This document shows positions 1-10,366 of a stretch of 34,382 nt of DNA, piece by piece. Under the pieces are notes generated by a model. The model saw nothing but the letters and a program-made list of their open reading frames with translations. It was not told the origin of the DNA and searched no databases. A program made the translations under genes and the position numbers. The DNA lies in the NCBI GenBank assembly GCA_014084085.1, contig NPFB01000042.1, positions 122,497 to 156,878 of the forward strand, read 5' to 3'. Origin of the DNA: Hondaea fermentalgiana. Lineage: Eukaryota; Sar; Bigyra; Thraustochytrida; Thraustochytriidae. Within the stretch, counting starts at the first letter, position 1, and every line of letters starts with the position of its first letter.

Positions 1-1342
1 GGCCGAGCCCCGTGCGCTCTCGCCGCTCGCGCTCGGCCTCGCGGCGCGAGCTCGTGTCGCGGCGGCGAGGATGCGGCGGCGAAGCGATTCGGGTCTGGTC
101 TCTCGCGAGTCTGCTCTGGAGGGCGCGGCGCTCTCAAGGCGATCTCTCTCGACGATGACGACGACGGCGGCGAGATGAGTAAGACACGCGACACGAAAAC
201 GATGATCGTGATGATGATGATGAGGAGGAGGAGGAGGAGGAGGAGGGGGCGGTTGGTGTGAAGAGCGGTGTCACGTTGTGGCGAGAGGATGTGTCGAAGG
301 ATTTTGAGACGTGCGAGATCCAATTTGTCAAAACGCATAGGGCAGCGGGGCAGGAAATCCAAGATGCTGAAGGCGACACATGAAAGCTATTCTTTCCTTT
401 CCTTTCCTTTCCTTTCCTTTTCTTTTCTTTCCCTTCCTCCCTTCCCCTCCCCCCTCTCCCCAAGACAACCAGTCCCTCCCGTGAACCGCCTCCCATCGAC
501 TGCTCGCCCCTCCCTCACCCATCATCTCCTTCTGCCTCCTGCTCCTCTTCCACGTGCTCGGTATACAAAGAGAGCGCGCAAGACCCGAGAAGCGTCGAGC
601 CCGCCTCCCCCCCGCTCTGCGCAGCTGCAGCCGCCTGCCTCCGCACGTGCCCTCCGCTCGCGCCTCCCGCGCCCGTCTCCTTGCCGCGCCGCCCTCCTCG
701 CTCCCTCCCGCCGCTCCGCTCCCGCGCTCCCGCTCCCGCTCCGCTCCGCTCATGCTGCGCGCAGCTGCGCCGCGGCGTGCAGTTGTGCCGAGCGGCCCTG
801 CGGCGACGCAGCAGCGGCCGCAGCAGGCAGGCGTGCACGCTGCGGCAGCAAGCAAGCAAGCGAGCAAGCCGCGGACGAGCAGGGCGAGGCGAGGCGAGGC
901 CTGCCGCAGACCCCGAACAGCGGCGAGCACAGGTGCGTGCGCGGCGTGCGCGGGCGCGGCGCGCGAGAGCGGCGCGCGAGAGCGGCGCGCGAGAGGGCGG
1001 CGCTCGCGGTCGCTCGGCGCGGCGGAGATCGGGGGGCTGGAGAAGGAGATGGAGATGGAGATGGAGATGGAGATGGGCTGATTGAGCGAGCGCGATATCC
1101 TGGACGCCGCCGGGTGAGAGGGAGGACCGGAGGGACGGAGGCGATGGCGGACGACGCCCGGAGGTGCAGGAGGGGCAAGAGCAGCCCCCGCGAGGACGAG
1201 GTCGAACAGGGGAGACTAACGGGAGACATGCTCGCGCGCATGTATGCATGCATGCACATGAAAACACACACATTCATACATGCACAGAGCGAGCGTGAGC
1301 AGAAGAAAGGAGCAAGCGCGCAGGAGCAGGAGATAGAATAAG
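1..1342. other. GC-rich leader with microsatellites, no convincing gene
   Basis: Several long overlapping frames are open here on both strands, but all translate to Arg/Ala/Pro/Ser-rich low-complexity sequence with no recognisable domain. That is expected from GC-rich repeats. Visible elements are an (ATG)n then (AGG)n run near 208-247, a polypyrimidine TTTCC run at about 391-446, five perfect GGAGAT hexamers at 1045-1074, and a TGCATG-rich patch near 1240-1262. The 3' part must hold the promoter and 5' leader of the aminotransferase starting at 1343. I see no start-site motif that I can name. Confidence 0.6.
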
Positions 1343-2551
1343 ATGGCGCCCATCTCGTTCGAAAAGGTGGAGCAGGGCCCGCCCGATGCGATTCTGGGCG
1401 TCAAGACGCGCTTCCTGGCGGATGACTCGCCGGAAAGCGTGAACGTGTCCGTGGGCGCGTACCGCGATGCCCAAGGCAAGCCCCTCGTGCTCGAGGTGGT
1501 CCGCAAGGCCGAAAAGGCGATCCTCGAGGATGCCTCGCGCAACAAGGAGTACCTGGGCATCGCCGGCGACGTCAAGTTTCGCCAGGCCACGCAGGAGTTC
1601 TGCTTTGGTGCGGACGCCAAGTCCGTCAAGGAGGGCCGCGTGGCCACCGTGCAGGCTCTCTCCGGCACCGGCGCGCTTCGCGTGGGCGCCGAGTTCCTCG
1701 CCACCCACTTTGCCGGCACCAAGGTGTACATCCCGAACCCTACCTGGGGCAACCACTTCAAGATCTTTGGCAACGCCGGTTTGGAGACCGCCAAGTACAC
1801 GTACCTGAACCCGGCCACCCGCGGTCTCGACTTTGAGGGCATGATGAAGGACCTCGAGCAGGCCCCGGCCGGCAGCGTCGTCGTTCTGCATGTGTGCGCG
1901 CACAACCCGACTGGCGTGGACCCCACCGCGGAGCAATGGCAAAAGATTGTCGACCTGCTCACCGAGCGCCAGCTGCTCCCCTTTTTCGACTCGGCGTACC
2001 AGGGTTTTGCCTCTGGCGATGTGGACAAGGACGCCTACGCCGTGCGTCTTTTTGAGTCCAAGGGCCAGCAGATGATGGTGGCGCAGTCGTACAGCAAGAA
2101 CATGGGTCTCTACGGCGAGCGCGTCGGCGCTCTCAACGTCGTCTGCCCCTCCGCTGGCGCCTGCGCACGCGTCATGAGCCAGCTTGAGCTCGTGATCCGC
2201 CCCATGTACTCGAACCCGCCCCGTCACGGTGCCGCCATCGCGGCACTCATCCTTACGGACCCCAAGCTTCGCGAGGAGTGGAAGGTCGAGCTCAAGGGCA
2301 TTGTCGACCGCATTCTCGCGATGCGCAAGGGTCTCCGCGAGGCCATCGAGGCCACTGGTGCTCCTGGTGACTGGAGCTTCATCACGGACCAGATCGGCAT
2401 GTTCACCTTTACGGGCCTCAGCGCCGACCAGGTGGCGTCGATGGAGAAGAACTACCACATTTACATGCCCTCTAACGGCCGCATCAGTGTCGCCGGTCTC
2501 ACCAGCGACAAGCTCGAGCACGTCGCCAAGGCTATTCGCTCCGTCCTTTAG
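1343..2551 (+). CDS. Aspartate aminotransferase, cytosolic type (class I PLP enzyme)
   Basis: This enzyme interconverts aspartate plus 2-oxoglutarate with oxaloacetate plus glutamate. It links amino-acid nitrogen to the TCA cycle and the malate-aspartate shuttle. The frame encodes 402 residues, close to the usual length of about 400-410. Diagnostic residues are all present, offset by six from classical pig numbering: Trp135, Asn188 (in HNPTG), Asp216, Tyr219, the PLP lysine Lys252 in SYSKNMGLYGERVG, Arg260, and the substrate-carboxylate Arg380. The start is secure. An in-frame TAG lies at 1334-1336, the ATG at 1343 has A at -3 and G at +4 (AAGATGG), and the protein begins just before the conserved fold. 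There is no N-terminal targeting extension, so I infer a cytosolic enzyme. No intron is needed. Confidence 0.97.
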   Translation: MAPISFEKVEQGPPDAILGVKTRFLADDSPESVNVSVGAYRDAQGKPLVLEVVRKAEKAILEDASRNKEYLGIAGDVKFRQATQEFCFGADAKSVKEGRVATVQALSGTGALRVGAEFLATHFAGTKVYIPNPTWGNHFKIFGNAGLETAKYTYLNPATRGLDFEGMMKDLEQAPAGSVVVLHVCAHNPTGVDPTAEQWQKIVDLLTERQLLPFFDSAYQGFASGDVDKDAYAVRLFESKGQQMMVAQSYSKNMGLYGERVGALNVVCPSAGACARVMSQLELVIRPMYSNPPRHGAAIAALILTDPKLREEWKVELKGIVDRILAMRKGLREAIEATGAPGDWSFITDQIGMFTFTGLSADQVASMEKNYHIYMPSNGRISVAGLTSDKLEHVAKAIRSVL

Positions 2552-2756
2552 AGTCAAATCAAGACTGGAGTGAAAAGAAAACAAACGAAAAGACAAATGA
2601 ATCTGACTTGAAGAAGATGGATTCGTGGACGCCATTGCTGATGGGATTAACAAGAAATATCATCATCGATCATTTTCTTTCTTTCTCTGATTGACGATGA
2701 GAGTTGGCCAGACAGAAATTGATTCTTTTAGTTACTGCATCGCGCGCTTACTGTTG

Positions 2757-2872
2757 CTCTTGGTCTTGGTCTTGGTTTTGTTATTTGCTCTTGGTCTTGT
2801 CTTGGTTTTATTCTTTGGTGTTACTCTTGGTCTTGGTCTTGGTTTTGGTCTTGATTTTGGTCTAGGCTCAAG
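2757..2872 (+). repeat. Imperfect CTTGGT hexamer array
   Basis: Variants of CTTGGT and TTTGGT recur about 15-20 times, interrupted by TTATT and GCT blocks. The array lies about 200 bp past the aminotransferase stop codon. It behaves like a decaying microsatellite. Confidence 0.8.
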
Positions 2873-2890
2873 ACCTTTTCCGAAGCCTTC

Positions 2891-2996
2891 CAGCCTTTTC
2901 GCAGCGTTTTCCCAGCCTTTTCGCAGCGTTTTCCCAGCCTTTTCGCAGCGTTTTCGCAGCGTTTTCCCAGCCTTTTTCCCAGCGTTTTCCCACCCT
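2891..2996 (+). repeat. Tandem array with about 22-bp period
   Basis: A unit containing CCTTTTCGCAGCGTTTTC is repeated head to tail, with one shortened copy near 2945-2965 and a diverged copy at the 3' end. The pyrimidine-rich strand is the plus strand. Confidence 0.85.
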
Positions 2997-3226
2997 TCCG
3001 AATCATATTCATTTTTCGTGCACGATAAATCCCAACGGACATGCTTTTTACACAGTTGTGATCAAACAACTTATTTAGAAGCGGCATCATCATCGTGGCG
3101 TTAAAAGCGTAACTAAAGCAGCAGCAAGAGCAGCGCTCGCGCTCGCGTTGGCGCTCGCGCGACAGGGTGGGTCGCACAAGTCTTGACTGTGATCCACAAG
3201 AGAGACAGATCTCGTGACCTTTCTAT

Positions 3227-5395
3227 ATGTTCTCGCCCACTACAGACGCCATGGAGGAAGTCCAGGATCCGGTGGAGCGTCCGGCGGACGAAACTTGTGA
3301 GGACAAAACGTTGCCATCCGTAGCAGGGACTCCGGCATCGGCACATGGCGCAGCAAGCGTTGTTGCTCCTGCTTGTGCTGTCGATGCTTCTTCCCAATCA
3401 AATGGTACAGAGACAAATGCTATTGTGAGTGGCACCAGCCCTGCCGCCGAGCCTACACATCAAGAACTATTTGGCAGGAAAGAGCACGAACAACTCATGA
3501 TGACCGTCGATATCGAACAGAATGTAAAGGACAGCGTCGAGAAAGATGTTGTCCAGGGTCTCGAAGACGATACGCAAGGCTTTCAGAGTACGGATGACAA
3601 AGAAGAAGAAGAAGGAGAAGAAGAAAAAAACACTGCTGCGACGTTGGAGACACCTGCTCAAATAAACAAGCTCGCAAAATCCACAGGATCAGCGCCCTCA
3701 GATCAAGGTCCTCTCAAAGGGAAAAGCGGACGGTCTCTCAAAGTCATGGTCCCCGCCGTAAAACCGGAGGGACGGCCCGCAGCGCAGCATCGTCCGAGCC
3801 CTCGGCACGGAAACAACCTTCGCGAGCCAAACGCAGCTGCAGCATCCATGACGAGGCTCAGCGATAAGCTCACTCACCAGATTCAGAAAGCGAGTCAAGA
3901 CTCGTCGCGATCGAGCGCAGTTCTCTCCCGAGAGGACTTCAAGAAACGCCAGGCCTCCTCACAAAAAGTACACGAAGAGGCTGACGGGGAGCTCGGTCGT
4001 TGGGATCCTAGCGACCTCAACCACTGCGATTCACCTGCCGCAAAGAATTTAGTGAACAGGCTAAAGTTGAAAAGTGGAGATGCGAAGATGATTGCGTCAC
4101 CGGCCATGTCAACAACGGCGGAGCCCGCATCCGCAACGAGCCCCAGAATGACGCCTGGAGCTACTTCTCCACGAAAGCCCGTCGCAAACGAAAGCGCTCT
4201 GACTGCAGTAAAGCAGCAGGAAGTGCACATTCAACACCAATATTTGCACGAGCTTCATCGCGACTTTAACCTTCGCAAGCAGGAGATGGCACGAAGTACA
4301 GAACGCGTGACAGTTTTGACGGAGACGCTTGCAGACTTGCTGCGCCAAGTGGAGGAGGCGAAGGAAGTGGACAACATGATGGAGCTGAAGGGGCTTGTCA
4401 ATCAGAAACAGGCGCAGGAGCTCGATCGACTGAAGCGGGCGGCTGATACGCGGCTTGGGTACATAAAAACCTTGAACCATATGGCGGAACGACTACAGCG
4501 CAATAAGCTCGTGAATGACACGCGAATCGAGGACCTCAAGCGCGTCAACGAAGGTTTGGAAAAGGAGCTTGGCACCTACAATATTTCTCTGCGCGAAGCA
4601 CTCAACAATGAACGTGTTGCAGCCGCGGACCTGGAAAGGGTGCAGCGGCAGGCAGAGCAAGAGGAAGCCGAGTGGGCAGATCGAGTAGAGGCACGAAGAC
4701 AGGTCATGCGCGAGACAGAGGAGATTTTGCAGTTTCGAGAGCAGCAAATTGCCCAAAAGACGGCCATTATCGCACAAGTCAAGGGCGATCTGGACGCCGA
4801 AGGCGAGCAGAACCTGCAACGAAAAGTCATCACCAACAAGCTGAAGCAGCTGCGTCTGCAGCATGACATTTCACAAAAGGCGGAACGGATTGACGAGTAC
4901 GAGCGGGCATTCAAGCGCATTGTCGAGGCCACGGGCAATACAAGCATGAGTCAGATTGTGGAAAAGTTCATGTCGCAAGCCGACACAGTCAGCAGCCTCA
5001 AGTCAATGATTGCAGAGGCCGAAAGCAAGATTGTCAAATTATCAGAGGACAAGCACGTCCACAAAATGGAGTCCGAGAGTATTCGTTTTGGCGGTCTTGG
5101 CCACGCCAGCAAGCAACGCAAACTCATTGATGAGAAGGAAGTCGAAATTGAGGCAGCTGCAAGGGTCAACAAGCAGCTTTTGGAGCGCACATCTTTTCTG
5201 CAGGACGTTATGCGAGGCATCAAGGATGGCGTGGACCACATTGTCATGCAGCTGGACATTGCACAGATCCCGACCGCTGCAGCACTTAGTGGCCAAGGCG
5301 GTGCAACCACGCCGGGGGTAAGCGGTTTGGACAACGATGGAATTTCTCTTGCAGGCATGGCGTTCAACAGCGGACGACCAAGCACTTCAGTATCA

Positions 5396-5437
<42 letters not shown>

Positions 5438-6823
5438 CAACAACAACAACAACAGCAACAGCAGCAGCAGCAGCAGCAGCAGCAACATTCATCTCAAGAT
5501 AGTGGCTCTGGAGAGGGCCAAATTCAAGATCAAGGCGATGCTGGGATTTCTGACAGCGCTGCGCAACGCGGAAGCCTCGGCACTTCGCATCAAGGCCCTG
5601 CGAAAAGGGATGAAGGCGGGGCAGCATCGAACGGCGGAGCAGGCGATGGGAACAAGGAGGAATTGGACCCTGTTGGAAACAGAGGAGGAGCAATCGATGA
5701 CGATCCGCAGGGCCAAGCTGTCAAGGATGTGAGCTGGTATCTGGAGACGCTGGCACAATGTGAAAAACGAATTCTCAAAGTCTTGGAGGCCCTGCCCGAC
5801 AAAAACCTGCGCATCGACGACGTTGACGAGGACGTCTTGGAGAGCACTTGGCGAAGTCGGCTTGCTGCCAACTTGCGCGGGGAGCATAGCGGCCCAGAAC
5901 GGTCGTCGTCGGGATTTAATGCGTCCCCAGCGCCACTTAGCAAAGCACGCATGAAGAAGCTGCTTCGCGCGCAGAAACGAAATGGTCCCAGCGGAGACGC
6001 ATCGAGCGCTGCAAATGGTCCTCGCAAAAGCAAAGCGCGCGGGGGAGCCAACAATAGCGGGGGGCGTGGGGGGGCCTCCGTGTCCGTATCAAAGCTTGGC
6101 GCAAAGTGCAAGACGCTCATTGGCCAAGTCGAAAAGCTGCGCGCCCACGTCCACGAATCAAACGTGCGTGCCCAAAGAGCCGAGGCGGCCCTCCAAGAGG
6201 TCAAAAAGGACGCCACGGCGTCACCAGAGACACTCCTCCGAGCGGAAGATGATGCTCAAGTCTCGCGAGCGGACGCGGAGCGCGCACAGCGGGCCCTGAA
6301 GAAGACAAGCGCAGACCTCGAGGCCCTGGAACAGACAATGGCGCGCGTCTCTGATACCAAGGGTGGTCTCGGCGGCGTGCTTGGCGACGTGTCGGTGGAT
6401 GATAGCGACTCGGACGACAATGATCACGACGATGATAATTCAAGTGAAACGGGTACCTTTGAAGGCCAAATTCCGGTCATAGCTGACAAACAAGGCCGTG
6501 AGCTCATCAAGGCCGAAAATCGTCGCATTCTCAAGTTTGCAGAGAAGAAGCGCAAGCGGGCAACAAAGTCGTTTCTATCGCAACATAGCATCGAGGACCC
6601 TGACGAGAGGTCAGACGATTTTCTCGAGCAAGAAGTTTTGCAAGCCACCCAGCAGGAAACGCGAAGATTCTCGGTGCTGCGGCCGCAGCGCAGCTCGAGA
6701 CTCGCCCTGGCCAAGGCACAGTCAGTGCAGCAGCAGCAACAACAGTCGCACTTGCAAGGTAATCAGACCTCATACTTGGGCGGTAACATGCCTCAGTCGG
6801 CACTGCAGCCCATGCTGGAGTAG
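3227..6823 (+). CDS. Large coiled-coil protein, outer-dynein-arm docking type (ODA10/CCDC151-like), with polyQ tract
   Basis: The frame encodes 1198 residues. Residues about 329-690 form a long coiled coil whose layout resembles the ODA10/CCDC151 (ODAD3) and CCDC114 families. These help dock outer dynein arms on ciliary microtubules. The clearest landmark is a segment near residue 561 (FKRIVEATG, then VEKFMSQADT), followed near 658 by a second helical block. A 30-glutamine tract covers residues 724-753. A second coiled coil lies at about 955-1038, followed by an Asp/Ser stretch at 1056-1072. The N-terminal 325 residues look disordered. The ATG at 3227 has T at -3 and T at +4. The in-frame ATG at 3251 (residue 9) has G at -3 and G at +4 and may be the true start. 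Family assignment is by eye. A generic coiled-coil protein remains possible. Confidence 0.6.
5396..5485 (+). repeat. CAG/CAA tract encoding 30 glutamines
   Basis: Thirty consecutive glutamine codons lie in frame in the coiled-coil gene. A CAG-rich start, a CAA-rich centre and a CAG-rich end break the perfect CAG repeat, which should make it less prone to slippage. It sits between the main coiled coil and the C-terminal half. Confidence 0.97.
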
Positions 6824-6877
6824 TCACACCTTTTCCTCGTCTGCGAATGCAAGTGCCGAATGTGTAAAAGGGCAAGC
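6824..6877. other. 54-bp tail-to-tail spacer
   Basis: Only 54 bases separate the stop codons of the coiled-coil gene (+) and the thioredoxin gene (-). The 3' ends of the two transcripts therefore probably overlap. No clear poly(A) signal is visible. Confidence 0.8.
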
Positions 6878-7351
6878 TTACTTGGCACTGTTAATAGAAG
6901 TCACAATCATATTGCGCAGCTCGGACTCGTTCCAGCCTCGGAGCGAGTGCACCTCCTTGGCGTCACAATTGAAAATTTTAAAGGTTGGCATGGCCTGAAT
7001 CCCATGTGCAGAGGCTAGCTCCCGGACCTCGTCCACGTTGACCTTGGAGAAGACCACGTCGTCCTCCTTGTAGATTTTTGACATTTCGCCGTACACGGGA
7101 GCAGCACGGCGGCAAGGCGGGCACCACGTGGCGTAGTAGTCCACCACAAGGACGGCATTGGTGTTTTTGCATTCCTGAATGAGGGCCTTGAAGTCGGCCA
7201 TGCTCGCGATCGACCGCACCTTGGAACCCTCGACCACTGGGAATGGACGCGACCGCATGTACAGCTGCATCATCACGTACGCGACCAGCACGAGGAGCAG
7301 CGGGTGCTCCATGACAAAGCCGCCCACCGTCTCGAGCGCCTCGGAGAGCAT
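6878..7351 (-). CDS. Membrane-anchored thioredoxin-domain protein
   Basis: The protein has 157 residues. A short N-terminus is followed by one hydrophobic helix at about residues 16-32 and then a complete thioredoxin fold. The redox motif is WCPPC (Cys77, Cys80) in an ATWCPPC context, and the cis-proline is Pro122 in AMPTFKIF. Classical thioredoxin has WCGPC; Pro for Gly should shift redox potential or partners. A dithiol-disulfide exchange role at a membrane is inferred, and which membrane is unknown. The frame stays open upstream, but only through a GCAG/GCAA repeat, and the first real ATG is at 7349-7351 with A at -3. There is no ER-retention signal at the C-terminus (NSAK). Confidence 0.88.
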   Translation of the reverse strand: MLSEALETVGGFVMEHPLLLVLVAYVMMQLYMRSRPFPVVEGSKVRSIASMADFKALIQECKNTNAVLVVDYYATWCPPCRRAAPVYGEMSKIYKEDDVVFSKVNVDEVRELASAHGIQAMPTFKIFNCDAKEVHSLRGWNESELRNMIVTSINSAK

Positions 7352-8122
7352 GCTGCTGAGCGCTATTCCTCGTACGTCCGTCCAGACGCCAAAGCCGCAC
7401 TGCCCGGAGCAGGCAGGCAGGCAGGCAGGCAAGCAAGCAAAGGTAGCTAGCTGGCTAGTTAGGACGCAAGGGAGCGCCGCCTCGCCGCCTCGCCTCGCCT
7501 CGCCTCGCCTTCCTCTGCCCGCCTCGCCTCGCCGCGCCGCGCTGCGCTGTGTCCGCGTGGTCTTCCTCGCGTTTCGCTTCTGATGGATGGGTCCTGGAGG
7601 TGACTCTGCACACTCTTTCAGGCGCGTGCCCCTCTACTAGCAGAAAGGGGACAGCACCAGCAAGGTGGCGATGATGAAGGGCGAGGAGGGAGGGGGAGTA
7701 TGGGCTCGCCAAGATTGCGCAGGCTGATCGTGTCGTCCGCTATTGCGGTTGCGCTTTGTGTTTGTGGGAGGTCGGGAAAGCAATCAGGGACACTAGCAAA
7801 TCGTCGAAGAGGTTGGGCAGCGGCAAACTTTACGCTACGACGAAGGAAGTAGCAGAACGAAATGCAGTAGTATTGGCCGTGGGCAAACCCAGCAAAGAGT
7901 ATAGAATGATTGTGGAGAATCCATGCACTTGTTTCCTTTTCTTTGACTTCATCTTCTCGAGTGCATTATTTGCGGGAGGGGAAAAATAAAACGTTGCGTC
8001 TATGAAGAGCAAGAGCCTCAGCAGTGGGTTGTAAGTTTGATGTGGTAAAATTTGCTTGACTGAGATTCATGGGTTCAGAAAGATAGCCAAAAAGAGAATG
8101 GATGCCAAGAAGCGAACGACTG
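7352..8122. other. Spacer upstream of the thioredoxin gene
   Basis: This holds the promoter and leader of the thioredoxin gene and the 3' flank of the TPR-like gene, both on the minus strand. It carries a GCAG/GCAA tetranucleotide run at about 7410-7440 and CGCCT pentamers at about 7485-7540. A small open frame at 7756-7989 (+, 77 codons) has no recognisable domain or conserved-looking pattern and is not called. Confidence 0.6.
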
Positions 8123-10366
8123 TCAGTGAACGTGATCTCTTGCCGCGCGAATGCCTTCCGACCAGCCGAGAGGGCTTTTCGCAGGCGAGAGAGGGTGAGG
8201 GTGCGACCCGTGCACGTCGTGCTCGACTCGAGAGTCGTTCTCATCGCTACTATCAAGATCTTTCCCGGTACTATCTTTTCCATTCTTGTCCTTGGCGGTT
8301 TCAAGCTGCGGAGGCTTGACACGATGGCCTTTTTCAAGACGCGTCAAGTATTCCACTTCCACGTCGCGAAGCAAGGGCGGCCACTTCAGAGCCATTTCCT
8401 TGGAAGGCATACCACCAGGGAACTCGCGATCCTCAAGCATACGCCAACCTGCAACAGAGACCGGGACGGGATTTTGTGCGAGAATGGCGTGGGTGCGGTT
8501 CGCCCGCTCTACAGCTTGCACTTGCTCGTGAAGCGAGCGAAGTCGCACTGTTTGCGCTCCAAAGTTTGCTGGTGTCTCCCAAGTGTCGATGGCTGCAAAA
8601 CCTGTGAGTTGAGGCGCCACCGAGCCAAAATCGAAGGCTTCGAGGATATCAAGTTTTGCCTTGGAGAAAATTTGGTCGGGAACAAAGGTTTCCCATGGCG
8701 CGTCTGACGTTGCAGGATCAAGGTCGTCAACGAGCTGGGCTGCGTCTTCGACGCCAGTCTGCACGATTGCCCTTAGATCTGGCTGCGAGAAGAGTACGTC
8801 GAGGTTGACCTCTGAAAATCCACGCGCGGAGCCAAAGAGATCGCGCATGCGCGCAAGCGCCTTTCCCGCATGAGGGCCGGTGGCGATTTTGCGCAGAAAC
8901 TCCAAAAGCGCACTTGTTTCAACGGCCTCTTCGCTGCCTGCAAAGTGTTCCTGAACAATGATGCGAAGAGCCTCCATTGGAACGCCAAGCGCTTCCATGG
9001 CTTCCATGAGCGACATTTTCACATCCAATGGGGAAGTATGGTCGCTCTGGTTGACATTTGATCTTGGTGCGCGGTTCTTGCGACGAGACTTACTGGTTTC
9101 CTTGTCGCTGTGTCGAGACTCGCGCTTTGCGCTGTTACGCGGACTCGAGGAAGAGCGTTTCTTGCGAGATGCAGATCGTGGGCGTTTTGGGGGCGGCACG
9201 ATTGCGGCATAGGATTGAACGGTTCTAAGAAAAGCTGCGCGGACCTCTTGTGAAAATGGAGCAGGGTGTTTGTTGGCCACCTGCAGGGCCTTTTTGTACC
9301 ATGTCATTGGATCCAAGGACGGGACATGTCCGGGCTCCCCGCGCCGGACGTCAACGTCGCCAGATCTTCTCTGCGCATGCGCAGAGGCTGCCGCTGTCTC
9401 GAGATGCTCGAGTTCGGCACCTACATTGTAGTAAGAGATTCCAAGCGAGCGCACGACGATCGTGTCGAAACGGCCTCGAAGTGTCACTCGAGAAGGAACA
9501 ATTGATTCAAGAAAGCTCACACTGGCCCGCGCATGCTGCAGTGCAGTAGCGTGGTCGCCGCGGCCCGATGCGATCGTGCACAGTATCAACGAACAGCGCG
9601 CTTGACCTTCCTGAAGTTTGCGGAACATGCGTGTATCGCGGGGCGTTGCGTCGGTCACGCCTGTTGCCAGCTCGAGCGAGCGAGTGGCCTGGCTTTCGGC
9701 CACTGCACGCTCCCCAAGTCTGCGGGCGCACCCAGCTTCGCAGGCAAGCATGAGGACCCGATAGCTATTGCATTCAACAGCCCATGCCGCATCCATACTC
9801 GCAGAGGGAGCTGGGTCGACGGGCGTCTCGGCGCGAGGGCTTACCGTGTGCTGGTGATCGAGCTCGAGCTGCATGTGGGTCACGCGAGTGGCAAGACGCT
9901 GCGCATCTTTTAATAAGTCGAGAGCCAAGCGCACGTCGCTAGCAAGTCCTGATTCTTCGTTTCGCTCGCCAAGCTCGACAACAAGTCGGAACATGAGCTC
10001 ACTTCCTCGTCGCATTCGCCAATGTGCATCGGGACCGCTGAGATCATGTGCCATCTCAACCATCTTTTGGGAGAGCTTGATGGCTTCCACGAGGCGGCCC
10101 TCTACCACGAGGTCTCTTACGGTCTGCTCGAGGCCGCCTGGACCAGGCATTGCGGCGCTCCTGAGCGAGGCCTTGGTTCGGGCTTGGGGCTTGGGGCGGC
10201 GTCGCGCATGAGCAGACTGCGGTCTTCGCACCGGCGCTACACGATGAGCTCCTACGGGAACCTCGTGCACGATTCTATCAGCATCGTTGCGCACATTTTC
10301 GTCGCGTTGGATTCTCGCGCGTGGCGCCGACTGCGGCCGTACGCGAGTTCTTGCGCCTGTTGGCAT
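8123..10366 (-). CDS. TPR-like helical-repeat protein with two RPQSA motifs
   Basis: The protein has 747 residues counted from the ATG at 10364-10366. That is the first ATG after the upstream in-frame stretch, which otherwise begins only at a TTG. The context has C at -3, so the next in-frame ATG (10148-10150, G at -3, skipping 72 residues) is an alternative. The N-terminus is basic and carries RPQSAP at residues 10-15 and RPQSA at 48-52. Residues about 75-385 are helical and fit TPR-type repeats, ending with a SYYNVGAELEHLE segment and a YKKAL helix, a pattern seen in TPR proteins of protists. A Lys/Arg/Ser-rich linker (about 391-412) precedes an uncharacterised C-terminal half. Binding or scaffold function is inferred. 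I do not recognise a specific ortholog. Confidence 0.75.
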   Translation of the reverse strand: MPTGARTRVRPQSAPRARIQRDENVRNDADRIVHEVPVGAHRVAPVRRPQSAHARRRPKPQARTKASLRSAAMPGPGGLEQTVRDLVVEGRLVEAIKLSQKMVEMAHDLSGPDAHWRMRRGSELMFRLVVELGERNEESGLASDVRLALDLLKDAQRLATRVTHMQLELDHQHTVSPRAETPVDPAPSASMDAAWAVECNSYRVLMLACEAGCARRLGERAVAESQATRSLELATGVTDATPRDTRMFRKLQEGQARCSLILCTIASGRGDHATALQHARASVSFLESIVPSRVTLRGRFDTIVVRSLGISYYNVGAELEHLETAAASAHAQRRSGDVDVRRGEPGHVPSLDPMTWYKKALQVANKHPAPFSQEVRAAFLRTVQSYAAIVPPPKRPRSASRKKRSSSSPRNSAKRESRHSDKETSKSRRKNRAPRSNVNQSDHTSPLDVKMSLMEAMEALGVPMEALRIIVQEHFAGSEEAVETSALLEFLRKIATGPHAGKALARMRDLFGSARGFSEVNLDVLFSQPDLRAIVQTGVEDAAQLVDDLDPATSDAPWETFVPDQIFSKAKLDILEAFDFGSVAPQLTGFAAIDTWETPANFGAQTVRLRSLHEQVQAVERANRTHAILAQNPVPVSVAGWRMLEDREFPGGMPSKEMALKWPPLLRDVEVEYLTRLEKGHRVKPPQLETAKDKNGKDSTGKDLDSSDENDSRVEHDVHGSHPHPLSPAKSPLGWSEGIRAARDHVH

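Larger units (their letters stand above)
2552..3226. other. Repeat-rich spacer between aminotransferase and coiled-coil gene
   Basis: This spacer joins two genes on the same strand, so it must contain the 3' end of the aminotransferase transcript and the promoter of the coiled-coil gene. It is dominated by two imperfect tandem-repeat blocks, listed separately. An open frame crosses the blocks (2691-3104) but encodes only a repetitive Leu/Val/Gly then Phe/Pro/Ser pattern and is rejected as a gene. Confidence 0.6.

Noticed and set aside
268..1341. Long plus-strand frame before the aminotransferase, and overlapping minus-strand frames
   Set aside because: Low-complexity Arg/Ala/Ser content, several frames open at once, and no domain. 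It ends where the well-supported aminotransferase begins.
1274..2653. 459-codon minus-strand frame antisense to the aminotransferase
   Set aside because: This is a mirror of the strong codon bias of the real gene. It gives Val/Leu/His/Arg-rich sequence with no domain.
2891..2996. Possible CRISPR-like array
   Set aside because: The repeats are directly adjacent without unique spacers, and the genome is eukaryotic. It is a simple tandem array.
7352..7432. N-terminal extension of the thioredoxin
   Set aside because: It begins with TTG inside a GCAG/GCAA repeat, and a real ATG with A at -3 lies just before the membrane helix.
7756..7989. 77-codon frame upstream of the thioredoxin gene
   Set aside because: No domain, no neighbouring homology cue, and length within chance.
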